DNA from: Lachnospiraceae bacterium
Lineage (GTDB): Bacteria > Bacillota > Clostridia > Lachnospirales > Lachnospiraceae
Length of the DNA: 64,000 nt
Direction: 5' to 3'
Assembly: GCA_017445585.1 (NCBI GenBank)
Contig: JAFSTX010000080.1
Span: 18,943 to 82,942 of the forward strand
This document shows positions 34,429-42,594 of the stretch, one piece after another. The notes beneath the pieces are model-generated. The model searched no databases. It worked only from the letters and a program-made list of their open reading frames with translations, and was not told where the DNA came from. How positions within the stretch are numbered: position 1 is the stretch's first letter; every line of letters starts with the position of its first letter. Made by a program: the position numbers and the translations under genes.

Positions 34429-35822
34429 TCAAACTGATCTTTCAGATACTGATATACGGAATTATAGAAGGTATTACGGAGTGGCTGCCTATCAGCAGTA
34501 CCGGACATCTGATTTTGTTTGAGAGTTTCTGGCCGATGGAGCTTTCGGATGAGTTCCTGACAGTATTTCGCGTCGTGATACAGCTCGGCGCCATACTTGC
34601 CGTCATCATCCATTTTTTCAGGAGACTCAATCCTTTTTCCGGCAGCAAAGCGCGCCGCAACAGAGCTTTGAACAACTGGATCCGCATCATCATAGGCTGC
34701 ATACCCGCGGGCATAGCGGGACTTCTGCTCGATGATTTCTTTGACAAGCACTTCTTTAACTGGCAGACTGTCACCGTGACGCTTTTTGTATACGGAGTGG
34801 CTTTCATACTGGTAGAAACTCTGGGTAAAAACCGCGAAGTGAGATATCGCACGATGGAAGATATGCCAAATTCGGCAGCGCTGCTGATAGGATTGGCACA
34901 GATCCTCTCTCTCGTGCCGGGCACGTCCCGTTCGGGTGTGACTATTCTTGCCGCACTGCTGCTGGGATGTTCGAGAGCCGCAGCGATGGATTTTACATTC
35001 TGCATGGCCATACCCATCATGATCGGTTCGAGCGGGGTGAAGCTGATCAAGCACGGTCTTGGTTTCTCTGCGAAGGAGATTTTCATCCTGCTTCTGGGGA
35101 TGGCCGTAGCTTTCGTCGTGTCATATATCGCCGTCAGATATATACTCAGATACGTCAGGCGCAATTCGTTCAAGCCATTCGGATGGTATCGGATCGCTCT
35201 GGCTGCGCTTGTGCTCATCTTTGCACTGGTATTTCCGGGAGTTCTTCCCGGCAGTGCCGCTCCCGCGAGCAAATACGGCCTGCCGGAGTATGTGACAGAG
35301 GACTATATAACTGTGAATCAGTATTCGAGACCCGGCATACCGCTGCTTAAGGTCAATGACATCGTCATCCATTATACCGGCAATCCCGGCACAAGCGCCG
35401 AGGCGAACCGTAATTATTTCAACAGCCTTTCCATGCAGACCGGCACGGACGGAGTGACATACGGCAGCAGCAATTTTATCGTAGGACTCGACGGAGAGAT
35501 TCTCGCAGTAGTGCCGATAGATGAAATTGCCTATTGCTCCAACAACCGCAATGAGGATACAATATCCATAGAGACCTGTCATCCGGACGAGGATGGCAAA
35601 TTCAACGAGACTACTTACGGCTCGCTCGTCAGACTGACGGCGTGGCTCTGTGACAGATACGGACTCACATCAGAGAACGTGATCCGGCACTATGACGTGA
35701 CCGGCAAGCTGTGCCCGCTCTATTACGTGGTGCATGAAGATGAGTGGGAGACCTTTAAGGCGGACGTTCAGCGTTCTCTGGACCAGATGGGAGATACAGG
35801 CTTACCGGAGGCAGTACAATGA
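34425..35822 (+). CDS. uppP: Undecaprenyl-diphosphatase fused to a zinc amidase
   Basis: 465 residues. Residues about 1-280 form a UppP/BacA integral membrane phosphatase: EGITEWLPISSTGHLI (about 15-30) and VPGTSRSGVTI (about 166) are the active-site motifs. After the last membrane helix (to about 280) a soluble domain follows, about 290-455, of the amidase_2/T7-lysozyme fold: His316 (IVIHYTG), His422 (RHYDVTG) and Cys430 (KLCP) match the zinc ligands of T7 lysozyme, including the spacing of 106 and 8 residues. UppP recycles the lipid carrier and the amidase would cut MurNAc-L-Ala bonds. The frame is continuous, and genes on both sides overlap by 4 bases. Confidence 0.9.
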   Translation: MIKLIFQILIYGIIEGITEWLPISSTGHLILFESFWPMELSDEFLTVFRVVIQLGAILAVIIHFFRRLNPFSGSKARRNRALNNWIRIIIGCIPAGIAGLLLDDFFDKHFFNWQTVTVTLFVYGVAFILVETLGKNREVRYRTMEDMPNSAALLIGLAQILSLVPGTSRSGVTILAALLLGCSRAAAMDFTFCMAIPIMIGSSGVKLIKHGLGFSAKEIFILLLGMAVAFVVSYIAVRYILRYVRRNSFKPFGWYRIALAALVLIFALVFPGVLPGSAAPASKYGLPEYVTEDYITVNQYSRPGIPLLKVNDIVIHYTGNPGTSAEANRNYFNSLSMQTGTDGVTYGSSNFIVGLDGEILAVVPIDEIAYCSNNRNEDTISIETCHPDEDGKFNETTYGSLVRLTAWLCDRYGLTSENVIRHYDVTGKLCPLYYVVHEDEWETFKADVQRSLDQMGDTGLPEAVQ

Positions 35823-37066
35823 GATTCAAATGGAACAACAAGTATTTCAAATGGGGCGCGACGGCTTTTATAGTACTCGCGGCTGCGCTCGTATTCTATA
35901 TGGCCATGAAGGAAGCCGACGGCATCTCCGGCGCCATAGGCTCGTTCCTCGGCGCGTTTTCTGCTGTTTTCACCGGATTTGTCCTGGCCTATATACTTAA
36001 TCCTTTGATCAGACTTCTGGAGAAGCCGTTTAAGAAGCTCGGGCTTAAGCTTTTTAAAGGCAATGAAGAAAAGGCTTCGTCCTTTGCGAGAGCTTTCGCG
36101 CTCGCGCTCACTGCCCTGATCCTCATCGTATTCATAGTGCTTCTGATGTGGTTGGTCATCCCGAGAGTCTACGAGAGCATCACTACCATAGCATCCAATC
36201 TGTCCGGATACTATGCAAATATCAAGAGTTTCCTCGGAGGTGTGCTTGATGCGGAAAGCGCCATAGGGCGCATCGTGCTCAGCACTCTGGACAGTCTGGG
36301 AGAGACCGTCTCCAGATGGTTTACCGAAGGCTTTATTGCAGAACTTGCTCAGTACCTGCAGAGCGCCATCAGTGGCATCTACGGAGTGGTCATGACAATC
36401 TTTGACGTGATCATAGGCCTTATCATCGCCATATACGTGCTTGCCGACAAGGACAAACTGGCAGCTCAGGGCAAAAAACTCTGCTACAGCTTCCTCAGGA
36501 CGGAGAGAGCCACCAAGTTCCTGAAGGCGCTTAAGCGCATCGACAGGATCTTTACCGGTTTTATCAGCGCGCGTCTTATCGATTCTGTCGTGCTCGGCTT
36601 CGTGTGCTACTTCATCATGCTGATTTTCGGAATGCCTTACAGAGAATTGATCAGCGTACTGATAGGCGTGACGAATATTATCCCGATTTTCGGACCTTTT
36701 ATCGGTATGATTCCCTCGGCTGTCCTGATCCTGATGGTCAGCCCGGTCAAATGTCTGATATTTATCATAGCGCTCGTGATAATCATGCAGATCGACAGCA
36801 ATCTGATTTTCCCCAAGATCGCCGGCAACGCCACCGGCCTCTCGGGATTCTGGGTTCTGTGTTCGATGATGATATTCGGAGGCCTGTTCGGTTTCTGGGG
36901 AATGGTAGTCGGTGTTCCCACATTTGCCGTAATATATGCCTATATCAAGGAACGTATGAACCTCAGATTGAAAGAGAAGAATATCACCAGTTCCACCGAA
37001 GACTTCAAGAAGATTTCATATATCGATCCGGAGACCAACGAACCGGTCGGAAAAGAAGATCAATGA
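35819..37066 (+). CDS. AI-2E family transporter
   Basis: 415 residues. About eight membrane segments with a large extracytoplasmic loop at about 110-190. The family C-terminal half is clear: GFISARLIDSVVLGFVCY, GVTNIIPIFGPFIGMIPS and KIAGNATGLSGFWVLCSMM. Members export autoinducer-2 (TqsA), act as Na+/H+ antiporters or remain undefined; the substrate here is unknown. The tail is charged. The start overlaps the uppP-amidase stop by 4 bases and it ends the long operon. Confidence 0.88.
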   Translation: MRFKWNNKYFKWGATAFIVLAAALVFYMAMKEADGISGAIGSFLGAFSAVFTGFVLAYILNPLIRLLEKPFKKLGLKLFKGNEEKASSFARAFALALTALILIVFIVLLMWLVIPRVYESITTIASNLSGYYANIKSFLGGVLDAESAIGRIVLSTLDSLGETVSRWFTEGFIAELAQYLQSAISGIYGVVMTIFDVIIGLIIAIYVLADKDKLAAQGKKLCYSFLRTERATKFLKALKRIDRIFTGFISARLIDSVVLGFVCYFIMLIFGMPYRELISVLIGVTNIIPIFGPFIGMIPSAVLILMVSPVKCLIFIIALVIIMQIDSNLIFPKIAGNATGLSGFWVLCSMMIFGGLFGFWGMVVGVPTFAVIYAYIKERMNLRLKEKNITSSTEDFKKISYIDPETNEPVGKEDQ

Positions 37067-37170
37067 TGAATTTTGCGCATAATAGGCCTTTTTGGGAGTT
37101 TTATAATTAAATTGATTTATAAAATGTGATAAATACATGGTTTATATGTAAAAAAACCAAAGAAGATTTG

Positions 37171-37199
37171 ACCCGCCGATATTTTATTTTGGCGGGTTT
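37171..37199 (+). terminator. Weak terminator after the long operon
   Basis: ACCCGCC and GGCGGGT flank a 14-base AT-rich loop and end in TTTC. Confidence 0.5.
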
Positions 37200-37204
37200 C
37201 ATAA

Positions 37205-37210
37205 TATAAT
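37205..37210 (+). promoter_or_regulatory. -10 element for the catabolic module
   Basis: A perfect TATAAT lies 58 bases upstream of ATG 37269. No convincing -35 is seen because the hairpin occupies that place; an activator may be needed. Confidence 0.45.
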
Positions 37211-37268
37211 AGCATCGTAAAAGCCTGTGTGAGTTTATTCATGCATGAAAAAATAGGAGGATTTATTT

Positions 37269-38108
37269 ATGGCAAGAAAGTTTTCACTGGCATATCTGAC
37301 TATCCCCGGAACTAATCCCATGGATCAGATCAGGATCGCCAAAGAATCCGGTTATGACTTCGTAAGTCTTCGTACCATTCCCATGCACCTTCCCGGTGAA
37401 CCGGAATTTTTCCTTGACAAGGATCCCCAGCTCTTCGAAGCTACCAAAAAGGCTCTCAAAGAGTACGATATGCCTCTGATGGATATCGAGCTTGCCCGCG
37501 TCCGCAAGGATCTTGACATTGAAGAGTATAAGCCCGCATTCGAGAAAGCTGCAGAACTCGGCGGCACCGACGTCCTCGGTTCCATCTGGGACAGGGACAA
37601 GGCCTGGTACACCGATACAGCCGGCAAGATCGCTGATATGGCAAAGGAATTCGGCCTCTGCTATAACATCGAGTTCCTTCCCTGGGCAGGCGTCCGTAAC
37701 CTTCAGGAGGACATTTCCCTCATTGATAACCTTGCACGTGACAATGTCTTCGTTATGGTTGACACTCTTCACGCAGGCCGCGCAGGCGTTACCGGACAGG
37801 AGCTTGCCCGTACGCCCCGCAAGTACTTCCGTTTCATTCATCTCTGCGACGGCCCTGCAGGTCCCGACGGAGATCCCGTACTTGACAATATAAAGGATGA
37901 TCTGATGCTCTACACCGCACGTGAGGCCCGTTTCTATCCCGGTGAGGGCGTCATGGATATCGCCGGTATGGTCAAGGCCATGCCCGAGATCCCGCTTTCC
38001 ATCGAGCTTCCTAACCTCAAGGAGATCGAGAAGCGCGGCGTAGCCGGTCATGCAAAGCAGTGCCTTGATACAGCAAAGGCTTATTTTGCAGCGAACGGCA
38101 TCGAGTAA
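37269..38108 (+). CDS. Xylose-isomerase-like TIM-barrel protein
   Basis: 279 residues of the AP-endonuclease-2/sugar phosphate isomerase-epimerase fold. SLAYLTIPGTNPMDQIRIAKESGYDFVSLR opens the barrel in the IolE/Hyi style. Likely metal ligands are Glu in NIEFLPW (about 134), Asp in MVDTLHAGR (about 163), His in FIHLCDGP (about 188) and Glu in SIELPN (about 240). The family includes isomerases, epimerases, inosose dehydratase and 3-dehydroshikimate dehydratase, so the reaction cannot be named. The ribosome site is AGGAGG and codon use is highly biased. First gene of the module; a GC hairpin (GCGGCC-A5-GGCCGC) separates it from the aldehyde dehydrogenase gene. Confidence 0.85.
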   Translation: MARKFSLAYLTIPGTNPMDQIRIAKESGYDFVSLRTIPMHLPGEPEFFLDKDPQLFEATKKALKEYDMPLMDIELARVRKDLDIEEYKPAFEKAAELGGTDVLGSIWDRDKAWYTDTAGKIADMAKEFGLCYNIEFLPWAGVRNLQEDISLIDNLARDNVFVMVDTLHAGRAGVTGQELARTPRKYFRFIHLCDGPAGPDGDPVLDNIKDDLMLYTAREARFYPGEGVMDIAGMVKAMPEIPLSIELPNLKEIEKRGVAGHAKQCLDTAKAYFAANGIE

Positions 38109-38176
38109 TTTGTTAACCTGCGGCCAAAAAGGCCGCCTATATACACATAATAAACCCTAAGGAGGATTATTAGATT

Positions 38177-39721
38177 ATGAGCAGAATGGTTAATATGGCA
38201 GAAGTTTACGAAGCCAAAGGCCTGACCCAGGAGCAGATCGACGACATCGAGAGCTGCTTTGCAAGAGCAGACAAGGCGCAGCTTGAGTTTGAGAAATGGG
38301 ATGAGGCAGCAATCAACCGCACCATCCAGTCCGTAGCTCAGATGGTCGCTAACTCCAAGACCTTCCATGAGCTTGTAGAGCTCGGCATCAAGGAGAGCCG
38401 TTTCGGCGATCCCATCAGCCGTGAGAACAAGCGCTTTAAGATCCGCGGCATTCTTCGTGACTGCCTGCGTCAGAAGAGCACCGGCATCATCGATGAGATC
38501 CCTGAGCGCAAGATCAAGATCTACGCCAAGCCCGTCGGCGTTATCGCCTGCGTTATCCCCGCTACCAACCCTGACCTGACTCCTGCAGGCAATGCTATCT
38601 ACGCTATCAAGGCCCGCAACGCCATCATCTTCAGCCCCCATCCCCGTACGGCCGGCACTTCCTATAAGACCTGCGAGCTGATGAGAGAAGGCCTCAAGAG
38701 AGTAGGCGCTCCTCTGGATCTGGTTCAGTGCCTGGGCGGCGGCCTCGGTGAGGACGGCAAGACCAGGATCAAGATCAACCGCCAGATGTCCGAGGCTCTT
38801 ATGAGCAAGTGCGATCTGGTTATCGCTACAGGCGGACAGGGCGTTGTACGCCGTTCCTACAGCTCCGGTACCCCCGCTTACGGCGTAGGCGCCGGCAACG
38901 CTACCATGATCTGGGACGAGACCGCCGTTTCCGATCTGCATCATGCAGCTGACAACACCATGCGTTCCAAGACTTCCGACTTCGGTTCGGGCTGCTCCGC
39001 AGACGGCAATGTCATCATCCATGACAGCATCTGGGACAAGGCTCTTGAAGAGCTCCAGGCCGTTGGCGGCTACCTTATGAGCGAAGAGGAGCAGACCAAG
39101 ATGCAGCATGCTATGTGGGACGAAGAGATGCACCGCATCAGCGACACCGTCGCTCTTTCCGCTCAGGATATGGCCAAGTTTGCAGGCTTTGAGATCCCTG
39201 CCGACAAGCGCTTCCTGATCGCTTCCCACGGCACCGGCGTCTACACTTCCGACGTGACCGGTATCTGGGCACGCGAGAAGCTCTCCACAGTCCTGGCTGT
39301 CCATAAGTACAGCGGCGAGTTCCAGAACGCCATCGATGCCATCATGACCATTCATGACAAGTGCGGCGGCAAGGGACATTCCGTCGGTATCTTCTCGTTT
39401 GACGAGGACCATATCCATCGTCTGGCCATGGTTGCCAGAGTCGGTCGTATCATGGTCCGTCAGCCTCAGTCCAAGGCCAACTCCGGTTCCATGAACAACG
39501 GTATGCCCATGACTTCCTCCATCGGCTGCGGCACCTGGGGCGGCAACGCTACCTCCGAGAACGTTCATCTGCATCACTACATGAACACCACCTGGGTTTC
39601 ATGGGAGTATGATACTCCTGACTGGCAGGAGGATTCCGAGCTGTTTGGCGAGTTTTATGATCCTGAGCTTGAGAAGGTTCAGTATTCTGCATACAACTCC
39701 AACGACGCTCTGAAGAAGTAA
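38177..39721 (+). CDS. CoA-acylating-type aldehyde dehydrogenase
   Basis: 514 residues. Aldehyde dehydrogenase fold of the short acylating branch (relatives: AdhE N-terminal domain, EutE, sulfoacetaldehyde dehydrogenase SauS). KIYAKPVGVIACVIPATNP is the NAD-binding entry and GAGNAT the usual glycine loop. The probable catalytic Cys is Cys273 in DFGSGCSADGN. The C-terminal LGCGTWGGN-like motif reads IGCGTWGGNATSENVHLHHY, the pattern of SauS and acylating enzymes. It would oxidise an aldehyde to an acyl-CoA with NAD(P)+. The substrate is unknown. A strong terminator follows before the lyase gene. Confidence 0.85.
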   Translation: MSRMVNMAEVYEAKGLTQEQIDDIESCFARADKAQLEFEKWDEAAINRTIQSVAQMVANSKTFHELVELGIKESRFGDPISRENKRFKIRGILRDCLRQKSTGIIDEIPERKIKIYAKPVGVIACVIPATNPDLTPAGNAIYAIKARNAIIFSPHPRTAGTSYKTCELMREGLKRVGAPLDLVQCLGGGLGEDGKTRIKINRQMSEALMSKCDLVIATGGQGVVRRSYSSGTPAYGVGAGNATMIWDETAVSDLHHAADNTMRSKTSDFGSGCSADGNVIIHDSIWDKALEELQAVGGYLMSEEEQTKMQHAMWDEEMHRISDTVALSAQDMAKFAGFEIPADKRFLIASHGTGVYTSDVTGIWAREKLSTVLAVHKYSGEFQNAIDAIMTIHDKCGGKGHSVGIFSFDEDHIHRLAMVARVGRIMVRQPQSKANSGSMNNGMPMTSSIGCGTWGGNATSENVHLHHYMNTTWVSWEYDTPDWQEDSELFGEFYDPELEKVQYSAYNSNDALKK

Positions 39722-39739
39722 TCACAAATCACAAGCAGG

Positions 39740-39771
39740 GAGCCCCGTGAGCGATTGCGGGGCTCTTTTTC
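39740..39771 (+). terminator. Strong terminator inside the module
   Basis: GAGCCCCG, a 10-base loop and CGGGGCTC are followed by TTTTT. It stands between the dehydrogenase and lyase genes, whose start is only 24 bases further on. Confidence 0.9.
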
Positions 39772-39793
39772 AAAAAAAATCCAGGAGGGTAAT

Positions 39794-40870
39794 ATGTCAC
39801 TTGAATTAGTTAAGAAAGCCCGTATATGCGAGGTCGGCCTTCGCGACGGCATCCAGAACGAAAAGGCTATCGAGACCGATGAGAACGGCGTTCCGAGAAG
39901 GGACAAAGCCGGAAATTTCATCTACAAGAATTCCGTGGATGAGAACGGTGCTCCCGTGCTCAGCCCCAGCGGCAAGAACGTCAAGGCTCCCTTTGTTCTC
40001 TCTGTAGACCAGAAAGTCGAGCTCCTCAAGGATATGATCGATGCCGGATTCAAGGTAATCGAGGTAGGTTCCTTCGTGCATCCCGTCAAGGTCCCTCAGA
40101 TGGCAAATACCGACGAGGTATTCAAGGCTATGAATGAGTGGGGAGTTCCGGATGACGTAGAGCTGCGTGCTCTGATCCCTAATGTACGCGGCGTGGACCG
40201 CGCGATCGCCTGCGGCTGCAAAAAGGTCAAGCTTAACGTATCCGCCAGCAAGGGCCATAACATCGCTAATCTGAACCGTACTCCCGCCGAGTCTGTAGCA
40301 GGCTTCAAAGAGTGCGTGGACAAGGCTCACGACAATGGAATAGATATTTCCGGTTCTATCTCTATGGCCTTCGGTTCTCCCTGGGACTGGAACGGTCTGC
40401 CGGTAGAGGACGTTAAGGAGATCGTGGAGGCCTATATGAATGTCGGCATCAACGAGATTTCTCTGTCCGACGCTTCCGGTATGGCTTATCCTACTCAGGT
40501 CTACGATATCTGCACCGAGATGAAGAAGGAATATCCCGAAGTCAACTGGTGGCTGCATTTCCACAATACCCGCGGTCTTGCCATAGCGAACATCCTCGCC
40601 GGCATGCAGGCAGGCTTCTATCAGTTTGATTCTTCGTTTGCCGGTGTAGGCGGATGCAACTTCATCCCTAACGCCACAGGAAACGTCGCTACCGAGGACG
40701 TCGTGCACGCTCTGCTTGAGATGAACGTAGAGACCGGCATTGATCTGGACAAGACCATGGCCATCAGCCGCAAGGTCGTCGAGATGCTCGGACATGACAC
40801 AGACAGCTACCTGCTCAAAGCCGGCGCCTGCAAGGACCTCAGATTCGAGCTTCCAAAGAAGCAGGGCTGA
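39794..40870 (+). CDS. HMG-CoA lyase-like aldolase with an inserted segment
   Basis: 358 residues from ATG 39794, just after CAGGAGGG. HMGL-like TIM barrel: EVGLRDGIQNEKAIE near the start, IEVGSFVHPVKVPQMANTDE, metal-binding His255 and His257 in WLHFHNTRG, and the signature SSFAGVGGCNFIPNATGN with the mobile-loop Cys. Homologues cleave 3-hydroxy-3-methylglutaryl-CoA to acetyl-CoA and acetoacetate. Here about 35 residues rich in Asp, Asn and Gly (about 23-60) are inserted directly after the first catalytic loop, and FIP replaces the usual PYA-type segment. A different acyl-CoA substrate is therefore plausible. The next small gene is coupled (TGATATG). Confidence 0.85.
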   Translation: MSLELVKKARICEVGLRDGIQNEKAIETDENGVPRRDKAGNFIYKNSVDENGAPVLSPSGKNVKAPFVLSVDQKVELLKDMIDAGFKVIEVGSFVHPVKVPQMANTDEVFKAMNEWGVPDDVELRALIPNVRGVDRAIACGCKKVKLNVSASKGHNIANLNRTPAESVAGFKECVDKAHDNGIDISGSISMAFGSPWDWNGLPVEDVKEIVEAYMNVGINEISLSDASGMAYPTQVYDICTEMKKEYPEVNWWLHFHNTRGLAIANILAGMQAGFYQFDSSFAGVGGCNFIPNATGNVATEDVVHALLEMNVETGIDLDKTMAISRKVVEMLGHDTDSYLLKAGACKDLRFELPKKQG

Positions 40871-40871
40871 T

Positions 40872-41072
40872 ATGAAGTTCCCTGAATTTAAGGCGTATCT
40901 CAGGGATCACGGCCTTACCTTCCGTACCGAAGGCTGGTCCGGCTGCATTCAGGATACTATCATCGTGGAACGCGACGGCAAGGACATCTTCACAGGACCG
41001 TATGACCGCTGGGTCGATTACGCCGACTATGTGAAGGCTATCGAGTCCGGCGATCCGGGCGGAGAGATGTAA
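40872..41072 (+). CDS. 66-residue protein coupled to the lyase gene
   Basis: ATG 40872 lies one base after the lyase stop (TGATATG), so translation should be coupled. The product is acidic, with aromatic residues (YLRDHGLTF, GWSGCIQDTIIVERDGKDIF, YDRWVDYADYV). No family is recognised. Codon use is like the enzymes before it and a terminator follows, so it is a genuine last gene of the module. It may be a subunit, activator or small binding protein of the lyase; this is inferred from position only. Confidence 0.72.
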   Translation: MKFPEFKAYLRDHGLTFRTEGWSGCIQDTIIVERDGKDIFTGPYDRWVDYADYVKAIESGDPGGEM

Positions 41073-41091
41073 GAGCCGTTTGTCCGTAAAG

Positions 41092-41136
41092 AAGCAAAGG
41101 CACTTTCCCGTGCAGGCGGGAGAGTGCCTTTGCTTT
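41092..41136. terminator. Bidirectional terminator
   Basis: AGCAAAGGCACT pairs with AGTGCCTTTGCT around an inner CCCG/CGGG stem, followed by TTAAT. It separates the module from the convergent gene at 41154. Confidence 0.85.
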
Positions 41137-41153
41137 AATATATGCGTCGGTCT

Positions 41154-42329
41154 TTACCAGTCTGAATCCCAGTCTCCGGAGTCATAATCCCAGTCATCGC
41201 CGCTGTCCCAGTCGTAGTCGTTATCCCAGTCCCAGTTGGAATCGTTATTGCTGCTGTTGCTTTGGTTATACTCGTCATATGATTCTTTTGCGGCTTCATA
41301 TTCATGGTAAGTTTCTGAATCCGTAAACGGAGATATTGCCTGATCCGATTCAAAATCAGATATGTTCCATTCGCGGTGATCGTCCGGGCTGTACCAAAGA
41401 TCCTCTCCGAGAATATCTTTGTCTTCACTTCCGCAGTAATAGCTCCAGTTCCCGTCATCATAACGGTACCAGCCGCTCTTGTCGCCGCTGCCGTAATCCT
41501 CGCCGTAATAGTCGTTAAGATAGTAGAAGATATCGCTGCCAGAGGTATAATAGCCATCAGATGGTTCATAGTGATGCAGATCGATATATTCCCTGGCATC
41601 ATACAGAGAGGCTATCTGTACGGAGTATTTATCTTCGATATCGGAAAGCCAGTAGTATGAGTTTTCCTCGATGATCCAATCCTCAGGTGTCTCTTCCTCC
41701 GGAAGATAGCCGTACAGGCTCCACGAACTGTCGGTGTATTTCCACCATTCATCATCGGAAGACCAATTATCATAGCGATAATAAACGGTTTTTCCGTCCT
41801 GTGTATAATAATCATTGTATTTTTTTGAATCGGAAGAATCAATGGACATCCCAATGACGGAGAGCACGGGCACCATGATCATGAAGATCGTATACAGCAG
41901 CGGCTGCAGCAAGTTGCGCTTTTTATTCGGGGAGCGCCGGGCCTTGTTACGTGCTTTCTGATTCAGGATCTCTTCTTTGAGCTTAAGATAGAGCTCGTTT
42001 ACGGCATAGTCCTCGTCTTTTCCTTCGTATCTGACTGCACGCTCGCCGTTTGCCTTGTTTTTGTATACGATAAAGTCGCCTGACCAGTCATCCTTATATA
42101 TGCCGAAAGCTTTTGGCTCTCTGACGTCTTTTCCGATAAAAAACCGAGTAACATTCTCGGGCGGGAGATTACGAGCGCGGTACCATTCCTGCAGTTCCTC
42201 TATGGTACGGGGACGGCGCTTATCTCCCGAGAACCTCCGGTATGCGGGATTGGGCGCACTGCAAAAAGGACAGGTCTCCTTGGAGTCGTCTATCAGATGT
42301 CCGCAGTATTCACATTTTACTTCAGCCAT
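41154..42329 (-). CDS. Zinc-ribbon membrane protein with W/D/Y-rich tail
   Basis: 391 residues from ATG 42329. The GTG at 42389 would add 20 residues but lacks a good site; AAAGGA precedes the ATG somewhat distantly. Zinc ribbon at about 5-22 (CEYCG...CPFC), a basic linker, one membrane helix about 142-163 (PLLYTIFMIMVPVLSVIG), then an outside region of about 225 residues full of Trp, Tyr and Asp. Repeated WYRYDDGNW- and YYRYDNWSS-like strands suggest a beta-rich, tandem fold. The last 35 residues are almost only Asp, Trp, Tyr, Ser and Asn. Function unknown. Confidence 0.75.
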   Translation of the reverse strand: MAEVKCEYCGHLIDDSKETCPFCSAPNPAYRRFSGDKRRPRTIEELQEWYRARNLPPENVTRFFIGKDVREPKAFGIYKDDWSGDFIVYKNKANGERAVRYEGKDEDYAVNELYLKLKEEILNQKARNKARRSPNKKRNLLQPLLYTIFMIMVPVLSVIGMSIDSSDSKKYNDYYTQDGKTVYYRYDNWSSDDEWWKYTDSSWSLYGYLPEEETPEDWIIEENSYYWLSDIEDKYSVQIASLYDAREYIDLHHYEPSDGYYTSGSDIFYYLNDYYGEDYGSGDKSGWYRYDDGNWSYYCGSEDKDILGEDLWYSPDDHREWNISDFESDQAISPFTDSETYHEYEAAKESYDEYNQSNSSNNDSNWDWDNDYDWDSGDDWDYDSGDWDSDW

Positions 42330-42428
42330 ATTATTTGTATATCCTTTATTGAATCGATACAGGCAGCTTGCCGCTTTTGATTTTGACACCGCCTGACAAT
42401 TCCGTATTTATTTAATTATAGCACTTAT

Positions 42429-42458
42429 TTTATATTGTGGCATAAAAAGACAGTTCAA
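42429..42458 (-). promoter_or_regulatory. Promoter for the zinc-ribbon protein gene
   Basis: Minus strand TTGAAC, 18 bp, TATAAA. A second TATAAT-like box lies closer to the gene. Confidence 0.45.
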
Positions 42459-42511
42459 ACCCCAAAACTTTCCAATTATTTCATTTACTGTTTTCCGATT
42501 TTACGATATGC

Positions 42512-42517
42512 TATAGA
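42512..42517 (+). promoter_or_regulatory. Possible extended -10 for the orphan gene
   Basis: TG-C-TATAGA (TG at 42509-42510) lies about 80 bases upstream of ATG 42595. The -35 is unclear. Confidence 0.3.
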
Positions 42518-42594
42518 CTAATAATTGATGTAGAATTCTGCAAGGGAAAGCGTGACTTTTGGATCGATAATGACAGGTACAGGTGACACAAATT

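Noticed and set aside
38081..39577. Long antisense frame opposite the aldehyde dehydrogenase gene
   Set aside because: Shadow of a biased coding sequence; composition is Gly/Ala/His-rich without motifs.
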